Of a stretch of 64,000 nucleotides of DNA, positions 9,257 to 17,282 are shown in pieces. Within the stretch, counting starts at the first letter, position 1. Every line of letters begins with the position of its first letter. Position numbers and translations under genes: made by a program. The DNA comes from Alphaproteobacteria bacterium (GTDB lineage: Bacteria > Pseudomonadota > Alphaproteobacteria > JAJFFI01): NCBI GenBank assembly GCA_030066595.1, contig JASJBI010000035.1:1-64000 (forward strand). Direction: 5' to 3'. The notes below the pieces were generated by a model. That model saw only the letters and a program-made list of their open reading frames with translations, was not told the DNA's origin and did no database searches.

Positions 9257-10081
9257 TCAGTAAGGAACCTGCGGCTCGAAGGCGCGCCGCTCGACCTCGC
9301 CACGGTGAATGACGACCGCCATCGACTCCGGGATTTCCTCCCATTCATCGCTGAGATTCGAGAGCGGTTCGGACACGACCGCGCGGGCATCCGGCGAGAA
9401 CCGTTCCAGATGCGGGTAGACTTCCCGCAGCGCCTGCATGCTGTTGCTGTGGAACAACGTGCGCGAACGCCGTTCCGTCGAATAGCGCACCGCCAGCAAA
9501 CGCTCGCCGTCGGTCAGCCCAACGCTGAGCTGGACGGGATCATCAATCCCGTGTGCCGCGCAGATCTTTTCGACAAAGCCGACCATTCGTTCGAGTCCGG
9601 CCAGAGGATTCTCATCCAAGCCGAAGGTCAGAGCCAGATAGAACATGAGCTCCGAATCGGTCGTTCCCGCAATCATCGGATAGAGCGGGGGCGCCACGGC
9701 GAGAGCCAAATCCCGCTTGGTCATTTCGAAGTCGCGGATCAGACCGTTGTGTACGAAGAGCCACTTGTGGTGGCGAAACGGATGGCAGTTGCTCTGCTGG
9801 ATCGACGTGCCGGTCGCCGCGCGTATATGCGCCAGAAACAGGGGCGACTTGATTTGAGCCGTCAGGTCCCGAAGGTTGCTGTCGTTCCAAGCGGGCTTGA
9901 CGTCCTTGTAGACACCGGGGATCTCTCGATCGCCATACCAGCCGATCCCGAACCCGTCGCCATTTGTGGTCGTCGCACCGGATCGTGCCTCAAGGCTCTG
10001 ATCGATCAGGGAATGGTCTGGCTTCAAGATCAGCTCTTCGAGGTACACGGGCGCTCCCGCATATCCTAGCCACCGGCACAT
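9257..10081 (-). CDS. Class II glutamine amidotransferase (YafJ-like)
   Basis: A 274-residue stand-alone Ntn-type glutaminase domain. The start is fixed by GGAGGAG 8 bases upstream of the ATG at 10081 and by the sequence MCRWLGYAG: removal of Met exposes the catalytic N-terminal cysteine. Further family motifs are TNGDGFGIGWYG (near 48-59), FLAHIRAATG (near 83) and FVHNGLIRDF (near 110), which form the glutamine site. It has no signal peptide and is cytosolic. Stand-alone members have no settled physiological partner. Here it lies between the aspartate operon and the porin, consistent with intracellular glutamine hydrolysis, but no copy of the island operator precedes it, so membership in the regulon is uncertain. 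Confidence 0.9.
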   Translation of the reverse strand: MCRWLGYAGAPVYLEELILKPDHSLIDQSLEARSGATTTNGDGFGIGWYGDREIPGVYKDVKPAWNDSNLRDLTAQIKSPLFLAHIRAATGTSIQQSNCHPFRHHKWLFVHNGLIRDFEMTKRDLALAVAPPLYPMIAGTTDSELMFYLALTFGLDENPLAGLERMVGFVEKICAAHGIDDPVQLSVGLTDGERLLAVRYSTERRSRTLFHSNSMQALREVYPHLERFSPDARAVVSEPLSNLSDEWEEIPESMAVVIHRGEVERRAFEPQVPY

Positions 10082-10437
10082 TTTCGCTGCTCCTCCTATC
10101 CGATACGTCACGGACGCGGGTTGCGTGGGTCACCCCGACGCGGGTGCGCTCGCGCGTGGCTTGTGGTCGCTCGATGGACGAGATTCTTTGACCGATCGGT
10201 CTGGGCGGCGCGGTGTTTTGAGACCTGCGGTGCGGCAAGGCTGCGCGCCATTTGCCGGGTGGGCCGCTTCGCCAAGGGGCCCATGACCTTTTGTTCGTGC
10301 GCGCGTTTGACCAAGCCCTGAACGGCATCACCTGCCAACAGGCGGCTGCGGACCGCCTCTCCGGCTGCCCGCCGGGGCCTTGTGCCTGTTGATCTCTCTC
10401 GGTCATCACCGGCGCTGCGAAGCGATTCAGGCCGCCC
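10082..10437. other. Gene-free stretch between amidotransferase and porin terminator
   Basis: Beyond the ribosome-binding site of the amidotransferase I see no gene, repeat or operator here. A minus-strand open frame (roughly 10108-10338) has no recognisable domain and is not called. Confidence 0.5.
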
Positions 10438-10488
10438 GAAAAAGGAAGCAGCCCCTTCCGCCGGAGGGGTTTAGGCGGAAGGGGCTGC
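10438..10488 (-). terminator. Rho-independent terminator of the porin gene
   Basis: On the minus strand a perfect 15-bp stem (10474-10488 with 10448-10462, loop 10463-10473) is followed by TTCCTTTTTC. A second 9-bp hairpin (10495-10503 with 10512-10520) lies between it and the porin stop codon. Confidence 0.85.
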
Positions 10489-10537
10489 GGGGTTAGGCGC
10501 GACCTGGGCTCGTCGCGCCTCCGGGGTTCTGGTCGTC

Positions 10538-11983
10538 CTAGAACGAGTACTTCAGTCCGATCTGGATGCGCAGGGAGTCGTTGTTGCCCTGCCGCTTGAT
10601 GAGCCTGTTGCCGTAGTTGACCTCAAGGCCGAAGTCCGTATTCGGCACGGGGCTCCAGAAGATGTTGCCGTGTATCGCATAGATGCGCGTCGTTTCGCCG
10701 AAGACGCCTTCGGCGCCAATATTGTTCGTCTGCAGGCTGTTGAAGATGACCGATCCGGACACGTTGGTGCGAATGGTGTCGGTCCAGGCGCGGCGGTACC
10801 AAATGTTGCCGCCCATGTTCGTCATTGCCTTGAGCCCGGAGCCGTTTGTTTCGCAACCGAGCGAGCAGGCGAAGCCGTTGCGTGAGCCGCCATTGGCCAG
10901 GTACCGGCCGGCGCCTTCGCCGTAGTTGAACTGTCCGCCGACGACGTCCTTGGAGGTGATCTTGTACCTGCCCGAGACGCCGACGGCCCAGCCCGGCGTG
11001 TTGTCCGCAACCGCGAGATCCGACGGTACCGAGTCGTTGTCGCCGCCACCGCTGTCGACAGCGGCGTAGCGGAACAGGCCGCGCAGTGCCACGTGCCCCT
11101 GGGAGAACTTGTACTGGAGCTTGCCCGTCACGTCCGGGACGCGGTCGATGGCGATCCCGTCGGACGACAGGCCCGGCCCCGCGTTGCCCACGACGTCCCG
11201 CGGCAGGCCCGTGGTCTCGGGGTTCTCGACCGCCACCTGGAGGCTGGTCTGGCCGCCGCCGAACACATGCGTGTAGCGGAGCATCGCCTGACGGGCAAAG
11301 GCCGTGCCGGGAGCGTTGGCGAAGTCCACCAGTTGCGGCTCGGAGGCGAGGTCCTCGAAGGTCGTGAAGTCCTGGCCGCCGAGGATCGGACCCAGCGTGC
11401 CGTACGCCCGGCGCAGCCGCAAGGTGCTCGAGTTCGAGGTAAGCTCGTTGCCGCCGGACCCGTAGAAGTCGCCCTCGATATGCGTGGCCAGCTCGCCCCA
11501 GTCGGTTGGCGTCCAGGTCTTGATCCAGAACCGGCTTTGCCGCGCATGCGCCCGGAAGGTCTGTTGCCGGCGGTCGGCCGTGGTATCCTCCGCCGGAATG
11601 TTCGTATAGGCGGCCGAGTCGCCGAGGGACGGGCCGACGTCGTAGATCAGATCGAGCTTGGCATAGCCGCCGATCTGCATCGACGTGTTGGTGCCCGGGA
11701 GCTTCCAGGACCTGGGCTTGTCGCCGGCCTCGACCGCCGCCGCGGGGGCGGCGACGCCGACGCTTTCGCGCTCGTCCACCTCGTCCATGCCCTGCCGGGC
11801 CTCGAGCACAGCGATCCGCTCCTGCAACAAACGGAGCTGTTCTAGGGTGTCCTCGAGCTCACCCGCCGACACTGCTCCGGCCTGGAACAAGATGGCCATG
11901 CTGGCGCAAGAGCCCAACAGGCTCCATTTGCCTACCGATTCATTCAGCCAATCGGCCTTGCCCATGCCAGGTGCCGTTCTCAT
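10538..11983 (-). CDS. DcaP-like outer-membrane porin
   Basis: A 481-residue trimeric-porin-type beta-barrel protein. ATG at 11983 has a GGAG 9 bases upstream and gives a signal peptide ending AGAVSA. Next comes a short coiled coil (LEDTLEQLRLLQERIAVLE) typical of DcaP proteins, then the entry motif PGTNTSMQIGGYAKLDLIYD and a barrel ending in Phe (IQIGLKYSF), the usual outer-membrane insertion signal. DcaP of Acinetobacter takes up negatively charged substrates. Here the promoter region shares both the operator and a long leader similarity with aspT, so the likely cargo is acidic or amide amino acids (inference). A 26-codon reading frame overlaps its start codon. Confidence 0.88.
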   Translation of the reverse strand: MRTAPGMGKADWLNESVGKWSLLGSCASMAILFQAGAVSAGELEDTLEQLRLLQERIAVLEARQGMDEVDERESVGVAAPAAAVEAGDKPRSWKLPGTNTSMQIGGYAKLDLIYDVGPSLGDSAAYTNIPAEDTTADRRQQTFRAHARQSRFWIKTWTPTDWGELATHIEGDFYGSGGNELTSNSSTLRLRRAYGTLGPILGGQDFTTFEDLASEPQLVDFANAPGTAFARQAMLRYTHVFGGGQTSLQVAVENPETTGLPRDVVGNAGPGLSSDGIAIDRVPDVTGKLQYKFSQGHVALRGLFRYAAVDSGGGDNDSVPSDLAVADNTPGWAVGVSGRYKITSKDVVGGQFNYGEGAGRYLANGGSRNGFACSLGCETNGSGLKAMTNMGGNIWYRRAWTDTIRTNVSGSVIFNSLQTNNIGAEGVFGETTRIYAIHGNIFWSPVPNTDFGLEVNYGNRLIKRQGNNDSLRIQIGLKYSF

Positions 11984-12063
11984 CAATACGCTCCGTAGTT
12001 GTCGTTGCTCGAAAACCCGTCCGCCGACCCGGTGCCGCACTCCGCATCCGTGACCCACCTCAT
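11983..12063 (-). CDS. Possible 26-residue leader peptide overlapping the porin start
   Basis: ATG at 12063 opens a frame (MRWVTDAECGTGSADG...) whose TGA shares one base with the porin ATG (TGATG). Its first bases resemble the aspT start (ATGATGTGGATC versus ATGAGGTGGGTC), exactly where the two homologous leaders stop matching. The ribosome-binding site is weak. It may be a coupling peptide or merely a relic of a duplicated aspT start. Confidence 0.35.
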   Translation of the reverse strand: MRWVTDAECGTGSADGFSSNDNYGAY

Positions 12064-12385
12064 GGTCGAACGTCTCGTATCTGTTCGCTTGTCCCAAGCA
12101 GTTCGGCGAGTCGTGTGCGGTAGATGGAAAACCCGTTTGCTAGCTTTGATGCGATACTTGTGCTCTTGAGGACAAGAGTTTGACAAAGCAGCAGGTCCAT
12201 CACTTGCCATTAAGTGACACTCGGAACTTTTTCCGGCTGCGCCGCCCCGAACCGCATGCTTATTACTCTGTTTCGGTCTTCGCGAGCGGCGCGAAGCGCT
12301 GCGGTCTTCGCCGCATCCAGATTGCGTCCCGGCGATGGCAATGACGGTGTGCATATGACCGCCGGCGGCGGTCCCGGCCGAAGGC
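12064..12385 (-). promoter_or_regulatory. Porin promoter and leader, homologous to the aspT leader
   Basis: Reading toward the porin from 12219, this region matches the aspT leader over about 150 bases: operator, TTTGTCAAACTCTTGTCC, TTTTCCATCTACCGCACA, ACTCGCCGAACTGCTT and GGACAAGCGAACA, ending at TTCGACCATG. The region from 12220 to 12385 shows nothing recognisable. Confidence 0.6.
12201..12219 (-). promoter_or_regulatory. Candidate AraC-regulator operator, porin gene
   Basis: Reads TGTCACTTAATGGCAAGTG toward the porin, identical to the aspT site. It lies 218 bases before the chosen porin start and 138 bases before the leader-peptide ATG, matching the 139-base spacing at aspT. Confidence 0.65.
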
Positions 12386-12763
12386 CTATGGCAGGCTTGC
12401 GCGCATAACTTGTCGTCGATAGGCGCGCGGCGTCGTCCCGCTCCAGCGGACGAAAGCACGCGTGAAGTGGGCGGGATCGGAATAGCCGAGCGCCGCGGCG
12501 ATCTCGAACAGGTTCAGGCTACAGTCCTCGATCAGGCGGAAGGCCGCCTCGCGGCGAACCTCTTCGCGCAGCTGGCTGTAGGTGACCCCCGCGCCGGCGA
12601 GCCGCCGCTGCAGACTGCGCACGCTCAGGCCGGCCGCCATGGCGGCCCCGGCGATGGTCGGCATGCCGTCCGCCAGCGATCCGGCGATGGCGTGTCGGAC
12701 GAAAGCCGCGAGGTCAGCGTCGTCGTCCAGATCCAGTTGTTGCGATCGTGTCGCCAGCGGAGG
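12386..12763 (-). pseudogene. AraC-family regulator remnant, C-terminal DNA-binding half only
   Basis: About 126 residues remain of a regulator that should be about 340. The frame runs from a stop at 12764-12766 through PTIAGAAMAAGLSVRSLQRRL and EIAAALGYSDPAHFTRAF to RAYRRQ, i.e. both helix-turn-helix motifs of an AraC/OruR-type C terminus. The ligand-binding half is gone. The break falls directly at a pair of 22-base repeats (12749-12798), so loss by an insertion or rearrangement is likely. An ATG at 12664 would give a 92-residue DNA-binding fragment, which could still act as a competitor. It resembles the two intact regulators downstream but is not one of that recent duplicate pair. Confidence 0.75.
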
Positions 12764-12798
12764 TCACCTTCTTACTTGTCGCCAGCGGAGGTAACCTT
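12749..12798. repeat. Pair of 22-base direct repeats at the break point of the truncated regulator
   Basis: TGTCGCCAGCGGAGGT followed by CACCTT (12749-12770) and the same with AACCTT (12777-12798), one mismatch, 28 bases apart. Repeated terminal boxes beginning TG are a known feature of IS21-family ends, so this may be one end of a lost element. No transposase gene is nearby. Confidence 0.55.
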
Positions 12799-13368
12799 GA
12801 TCGCGATCTCACGATCGCGGCTTCGCAGGACCACTACAACAAAGCGTGGCCCGCGCCCTGCCATCACATGCCACAAGGCGCGATGCGCATGCGACTGGCT
12901 CCGGCGAGCGCACCACTGTCCCTCTCATCCGCGTCATGGCGGTTTCGTCATTTTGCATCGCAGCAAGAGATGGTCAGATGTGATCTTGCCGATGAACGCT
13001 CGAAGTCTGACGCCCGCGGGGCGCCTTGCTGTTGGCCGACAGATGGTCTGAGCGTCCCGTCGTCGAAGGACGGCGAAAACCGACCAGAAGACCGGTTCAT
13101 TGATCCGGATCGACGCCTCTCAAACGGAGCGTGCCAACCCCTTGAACGCCGCGCGTTCCGGTCCGCCGTTTTGTCATATCCGGGCTGCCTTTTGTCACAT
13201 GATGGCAAGTCGCGCACCGGGTCGTCTGTCAAATTTCCCTGATCGAAGACTGCACTACAACGCGATCTTCAACAATTCTTTGAAGAGCGCAGCGTAGCAA
13301 GCCGGTTGGGACATGCTGTCGCAAGCCAATGACGGGCGGGCGAAGCACACATCAAAGGGGTGGGGCGG
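12799..13368. other. Gene-free region upstream of the first intact AraC regulator
   Basis: No credible gene. From about 13100 the sequence is recognisably duplicated at 15820-16010: shared blocks are ATTGATCCGGATCGACG, GTTCCGGTCC, TTTGTCACATGATGGCAAGT and CAAATTTCC. It contains the operator at 13193-13211. The part from 12799 to 13090 shows no recognisable feature apart from a short CGCGATC/GATCGCG inverted repeat next to the 22-base repeats. Confidence 0.5.
13193..13211 (+). promoter_or_regulatory. Candidate operator upstream of AraC regulator 1
   Basis: TGTCACATGATGGCAAGTC, matching the aspT and porin operators at 16 of 19 positions and lying 157 bases before the regulator start. It suggests autoregulation. 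Confidence 0.55.
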
Positions 13369-14382
13369 ATGGCGGGCATCCCACTTACCCGGGCGAGCCA
13401 ACTTATCCATGTTACGAATACGCTGGAGCAACATGGACACTCGGCCGAGCAGATGCTGCAGGACGCGAAGCTGCCGATGTGGCATTTCTGCGATCCGGAC
13501 GACTTAATCCCGACGCACCACATCTATGCACTCCTGGACCGGGCCGCCCGGAATCTGGGCAACCCGGCCTTCGGGCTGGTGGTCGGCGCCGACAACAGCA
13601 TCGCCACGCTGGGCACCTTTGGCCGGCTGATCGCCGGCTCGCTCACCACCTATCACGCGTTCGCGTCGTGCTGCCGCCTGATTCACCTGCATACCTCCAC
13701 CGCACACAACTGGCTGACCGAGGCGGGCGACGTGGTCTGGTTCTGGCGCAGCCAGTTCCGCGGCCCGGAGGCCGGTCGCTGGCAGATGGAACAGTACGTT
13801 CTGATGCGGCTGATCGAACTCGTGCGCATGGGCGCGGGGCCCTCCTGGCGGCCGGCCAAGGTCTGTCTGCAGACGCACGAGCCGCCGGGACGCGAGCTGC
13901 GGGAGGCACTCGGCGATCCCGAGATCCACATCGGGCAGAGGATCACCGGCATCGCCGTGCCGCGCTCGCTCCTCGCCTGGCCGCTGCAGCAGCGCGGCTT
14001 TTCGGCGCTGCACAGTCCGAGCGATGAGGAGGCACGGCTTCAGCACAAGGCGCCTGCCTTCAGCTTCGTCGACACGCTGCGCCAGGTGGCCGGAACGCTG
14101 CTGAAGGAGGGTCATCCGCAGATCGGGACGATGGCCGAGATCACCGGCCTCACGATCCGAACCCTGCAGCGGCGGCTCGCCTCCAAGAACCTTACCTATT
14201 CGCAGCTCGTCGACCAGGCGCGCTTCCAGGCCGCATGCAGCCTGCTCGAGGACGACTTGCCTCCGGTGACGGATATCGCCATGGAGCTGGGCTATTCGGA
14301 TTCCGCGCATTTCACCCGCGCCTTCAAACGCTGGGCCGGCATCACGCCGCGCGAGTATCGCAGTCACCGACAGATGCACTGA
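13369..14382 (+). CDS. AraC-family (OruR-like) transcriptional regulator 1
   Basis: A 337-residue regulator with an N-terminal ligand-binding region of the AraC_binding_2/Arabinose_bd type (about 1-225) and a C-terminal pair of helix-turn-helix motifs (MAEITGLTIRTLQRRLASKN near 248; VTDIAMELGYSDSAHFTRAFKRW near 297). ATG at 13369 is used because AAGGGGT lies 7 bases upstream and the same arrangement occurs in its paralogue. A GTG at 13360 is an alternative. Its protein is very similar along its whole length to the regulator at 16149-17162, and the upstream DNA is duplicated too. It is the likely partner of the operators found in this island (inference from linkage and autoregulatory placement). 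Confidence 0.92.
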   Translation: MAGIPLTRASQLIHVTNTLEQHGHSAEQMLQDAKLPMWHFCDPDDLIPTHHIYALLDRAARNLGNPAFGLVVGADNSIATLGTFGRLIAGSLTTYHAFASCCRLIHLHTSTAHNWLTEAGDVVWFWRSQFRGPEAGRWQMEQYVLMRLIELVRMGAGPSWRPAKVCLQTHEPPGRELREALGDPEIHIGQRITGIAVPRSLLAWPLQQRGFSALHSPSDEEARLQHKAPAFSFVDTLRQVAGTLLKEGHPQIGTMAEITGLTIRTLQRRLASKNLTYSQLVDQARFQAACSLLEDDLPPVTDIAMELGYSDSAHFTRAFKRWAGITPREYRSHRQMH

Positions 14383-14434
14383 TCGCTGCCCTGCGCAGCA
14401 ATCTCGCGATCGGCCTCGGCGGGCGGGACCGGGC

Positions 14435-15523
14435 TTACTCGCCCGCGCCGAACACGCTGAGCTTGAGCGCGCTCGCGATATGCTTGATGGCCAGCTGTGC
14501 CCGCACGCTGTTGCCCGCCTCGTTGAGCGGGGGCGAAAACGCGGCAATGGCCAGCTTGCCGGGTGCGACAGAGACAATGCCGCCGCCGACGCCGGTCTTG
14601 GACGGCAGACCGGCATCGAAGGCCCAGGCGCCGGATTCGTCGTAAAAGCCGGCTATCAGCATGAGGGCAAGCGCTTCCGGCACGTGGGCGGCATCGAGCA
14701 GCCGCTCGCTTGTCTTTGGCTGGACGCCGCCGTTGGCGAACACCGCACCCATCATCGCCAGCTGCTTGGCGGTGACGCCGACCGAGCTCTGCTTGGTGTA
14801 GATGTCGACCGCGTCCTGCGGGTCGCTGTAGAAGCGCTCATAGGACATGAGCAGCTCGGCAATGCCGCGGTTGTGCTGGTTGGTGGCCGCCTCCGACTTG
14901 TAGATCACGTCGAGCAGCTTGAGGTCCTCACCGGCAAAGCGGTTGAGGTTGTCCAGGATCCTGTTCCAGCGTTCGACGCCGTCCTTGGCCCGGACCATGC
15001 TGACCGAGGTCATGGCACCGGCGTTGACCAGGGGGTTGACCGAGCGCGCCTTGAGCAGCTCGACCGCCATGACCGAGTTGAACGGCATGCCGGTGGGCTC
15101 GACGCCGATCTTCTCGCGGATCGCCTCCGTCCCCTGCTCCTGCATCACCAGCGCCATGGTGAATGGCTTGGCGACCGATTCGATGGCGAAGGAATAGTCG
15201 ACGTCGCCGGCGGCGACCACGTCGCCTTTGATCGTGACGATGGCGATGCCGAAGAGATTCGAATCCACCTCGGCGAGCGCGGGGATGTAGTCGGCGTTCT
15301 TGCCTTCCTTGACATCCTTGAACTTGGCATGCGCCTCGTTCACCAGCTTCTGCAGCGCCTCGACCGAGGGCAGCCGGGCGGCGCGGGACGCCGACCTTGC
15401 GTCGGCCAGTTGCGGCCGGAGCTCCACGGCCTGCCCCATGGCGGGCGTCATCGAGCCCGATGCCATCGACCCGGCGATAACAACCAATACGACCGCTGTC
15501 AGTACGAAACAGGTCTTCCGCAT
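14435..15523 (-). CDS. glsA: Glutaminase (GlsA family) with signal peptide
   Basis: Hydrolyses glutamine to glutamate and ammonia; serine-dependent, beta-lactamase-like fold. The 362-residue protein has an N-terminal signal segment (MRKTCFVLTAVVLVVIAGSM) absent from ordinary cytosolic GlsA enzymes, so it is probably exported. The catalytic SxxK motif is SVAK (Ser116, Lys119), and the NPLVNAGAM and YKSEAATNQHNRG blocks are present. GGGAGG lies 6 bases before the ATG. It stands between two duplicated AraC genes and converges on the first of them (52-base gap). A copy of the island operator lies 91 bases upstream. With the periplasmic asparaginase it would free ammonia outside the inner membrane. 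Confidence 0.93.
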   Translation of the reverse strand: MRKTCFVLTAVVLVVIAGSMASGSMTPAMGQAVELRPQLADARSASRAARLPSVEALQKLVNEAHAKFKDVKEGKNADYIPALAEVDSNLFGIAIVTIKGDVVAAGDVDYSFAIESVAKPFTMALVMQEQGTEAIREKIGVEPTGMPFNSVMAVELLKARSVNPLVNAGAMTSVSMVRAKDGVERWNRILDNLNRFAGEDLKLLDVIYKSEAATNQHNRGIAELLMSYERFYSDPQDAVDIYTKQSSVGVTAKQLAMMGAVFANGGVQPKTSERLLDAAHVPEALALMLIAGFYDESGAWAFDAGLPSKTGVGGGIVSVAPGKLAIAAFSPPLNEAGNSVRAQLAIKHIASALKLSVFGAGE

Positions 15524-15830
15524 GAGGGGCCTCCCAGTTGCTTGGCGAGGTGGCTGTCACCCGGTGCTTTCCGAATTCGATCGGACGTCATCCTCGCGAA
15601 GCTCCGGCCGCATCGCTTGCCATCAAGTGCCAGTGGCCGGATTTTTCGGACGCCTCGTCCAGACCCCCGCGCCGACGATTCCTGCCTTCCCCTGCCCGCG
15701 GCAACGGGCTGGTCCAGACAGCCTTGCGCATCGCCGCGATGAGCCCCCCGTCCTGCCATCGTCCGACAGGCGTTCCCAATGACGGGTCGTAAGCGGCTGA
15801 TAAGGATAGATGTAAAGGCGGCTTGATTGA
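15524..15830 (-). promoter_or_regulatory. glsA upstream region
   Basis: Contains the operator at 15614-15632. Apart from that site the long aspT/porin leader similarity is absent, so only the operator is shared. Nothing else is recognised. Confidence 0.45.
15614..15632 (-). promoter_or_regulatory. Candidate AraC-regulator operator, glsA
   Basis: Reads TGGCACTTGATGGCAAGCG toward glsA: 16 of 19 positions match the aspT site. Confidence 0.55.
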
Positions 15831-16148
15831 TGCGGATCGACGTCCGGCAACCCGAGCGCGCAATTCCTTAACCACCGCCCAACCAGGCCTCCCGGCCTAC
15901 GGTTCCGGCCCTCCGCCTGTCATGGCGCGCCAGCCCTTTGTCGCATGATGGCAAGTGATTTGGGGTGCCCTATGCCAAATTTCCTCGATTAACGATTGCG
16001 CTACCAAACGTTCCTTAACGAAATATTAAGGAACAGTCCGTAGTGTCATGATTCGTAAACGTTTTTATCAAGCCACGGGGGTTGGGCACACCACAGTTCC
16101 AACAAGCCACTGGGGGTAGTGGCAGCACAGATCCAAGAGGTGGGACGG
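15831..16148 (+). promoter_or_regulatory. Promoter region of AraC regulator 2 (duplicate of the regulator 1 upstream region)
   Basis: Blocks shared in order with 13100-13260: GATGCGGATCGACG, GGTTCCGG, TTTGTCGCATGATGGCAAGT and CAAATTTCC. An AT-rich patch at about 16010-16070 (TTCCTTAACGAAATATTAAG) is a possible promoter core and has no close counterpart in copy 1. Confidence 0.5.
15939..15957 (+). promoter_or_regulatory. Candidate operator upstream of AraC regulator 2
   Basis: TGTCGCATGATGGCAAGTG, 16 of 19 positions as in the aspT site, 191 bases before the regulator start. Confidence 0.55.
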
Positions 16149-17162
16149 ATGGCAGGCATCCCACTTACGCGGGCGAGTCAGTTGATTCATGTGACGAATA
16201 CGCTCGAGCGACACGGGCTGTCGGCCGAGCGTATGCTCGAGGACGCGAAGTTGCCGATGTGGCACTTCTGCGACCCGGACGACTTGATCCCGACGCACCA
16301 CATCTACACGCTCCTGGACCGGACCGCCCGCAAGCTCGGCAACCCGGCCTTCGGGCTGCTGGTCGGCGCCGACAACAGCGTCGCCACGCTGGGCACCTTC
16401 GGCCGGCTGATCGCGAACTCGCTCACCACCTATCACTCCTTCGCGACGAGCTGCCGCTTGATCTACCTGCATACCTCCGCTGCACACAACTGGCTGACCG
16501 AGGCGGGCGACGTGGTCTGGTTCTGGCGCAGCCAGTTCCGCGGCCCGGAGGCCGGTCGCTGGCAATTGGAGCAGTACGTTCTGATGCGGCTGATCGAACA
16601 CGTCCGCATGGGCGCGGGGCCGTCCTGGCAGCCGGCCAAGGTCTGCCTGCAGACGCACGAGCCGCCGGGAGTCGAGCTGCGGGAAGCGCTCGGCGATCCC
16701 GAGATCTTCATCGGCCAGAAGGTCACCGGCATCGCCGTCCCGCGCCCGCTCCTCGCCTGGCCTCTGAAACAGCGCGGCATTGCGCCGCTGCCCTGGCCGC
16801 AGGATGCGCAGGCGCGGCTTCAACGCACGGCGCCCGCCTTCAGCTTTGTCGACACGCTGCGCCAGGTGGCCGGAACGCTGCTGAAGGAGGGTCATCCGCA
16901 GGTCGGGCCGATGGCCGAAATCACCGGTCTCACGATCCGAACGCTGCAGCGGCGGTTGGCCTCCGAGAACCTCACTTTCTCGCAACTCGTCGACCAGGCG
17001 CGCTTCCAGGCCGCTTGCAGCCTGCTCGAAGACGACATGCCCCCCGTGACGGATATCGCGATGGAGCTGGGCTATTCCGATTCCGCGCACTTCACCCGCG
17101 CCTTCAAACGCTGGGCGGGCGTCACGCCGCGCCAATACCGCCGCATCAAGCTGGAGTGTTGA
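16149..17162 (+). CDS. AraC-family (OruR-like) transcriptional regulator 2
   Basis: A 337-residue paralogue of the regulator at 13369-14382, with the same length and domain order. Differences concentrate in a linker near residues 205-225 and at the C-terminal tail. The second helix-turn-helix segment (MELGYSDSAHFTRAFKRWAG) is identical between the copies, so they probably bind the same sites but may answer to different effectors, for example asparagine/aspartate versus glutamine/glutamate (inference). ATG at 16149 has GAGGT 7 bases upstream; a GTG at 16119 would add ten residues. It precedes the carbonic anhydrase gene by 120 bases on the same strand. Confidence 0.92.
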   Translation: MAGIPLTRASQLIHVTNTLERHGLSAERMLEDAKLPMWHFCDPDDLIPTHHIYTLLDRTARKLGNPAFGLLVGADNSVATLGTFGRLIANSLTTYHSFATSCRLIYLHTSAAHNWLTEAGDVVWFWRSQFRGPEAGRWQLEQYVLMRLIEHVRMGAGPSWQPAKVCLQTHEPPGVELREALGDPEIFIGQKVTGIAVPRPLLAWPLKQRGIAPLPWPQDAQARLQRTAPAFSFVDTLRQVAGTLLKEGHPQVGPMAEITGLTIRTLQRRLASENLTFSQLVDQARFQAACSLLEDDMPPVTDIAMELGYSDSAHFTRAFKRWAGVTPRQYRRIKLEC

Positions 17163-17282
17163 GGGAGGGCCCGGCGGCGTCCTCCGGCGCATGGCGTCAA
17201 ATGGCAATCGCGGCAGCCCGATGACATGCGAAACCATGGTGGTCTTGCGAACCGAGACGTCACCGATATCGCGGATCGATCA

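Noticed and set aside
9013..9390. Minus-strand 125-codon frame with an RPIGLIHKN segment, considered as a LysR or transposase remnant
   Set aside because: The resemblance is to a single short motif, it overlaps the amidotransferase gene and there is no second supporting block.
12410..13242. Plus-strand open frames in the region before the first AraC gene
   Set aside because: No domain, composition typical of shadow frames, and part of the DNA is the duplicated promoter region.
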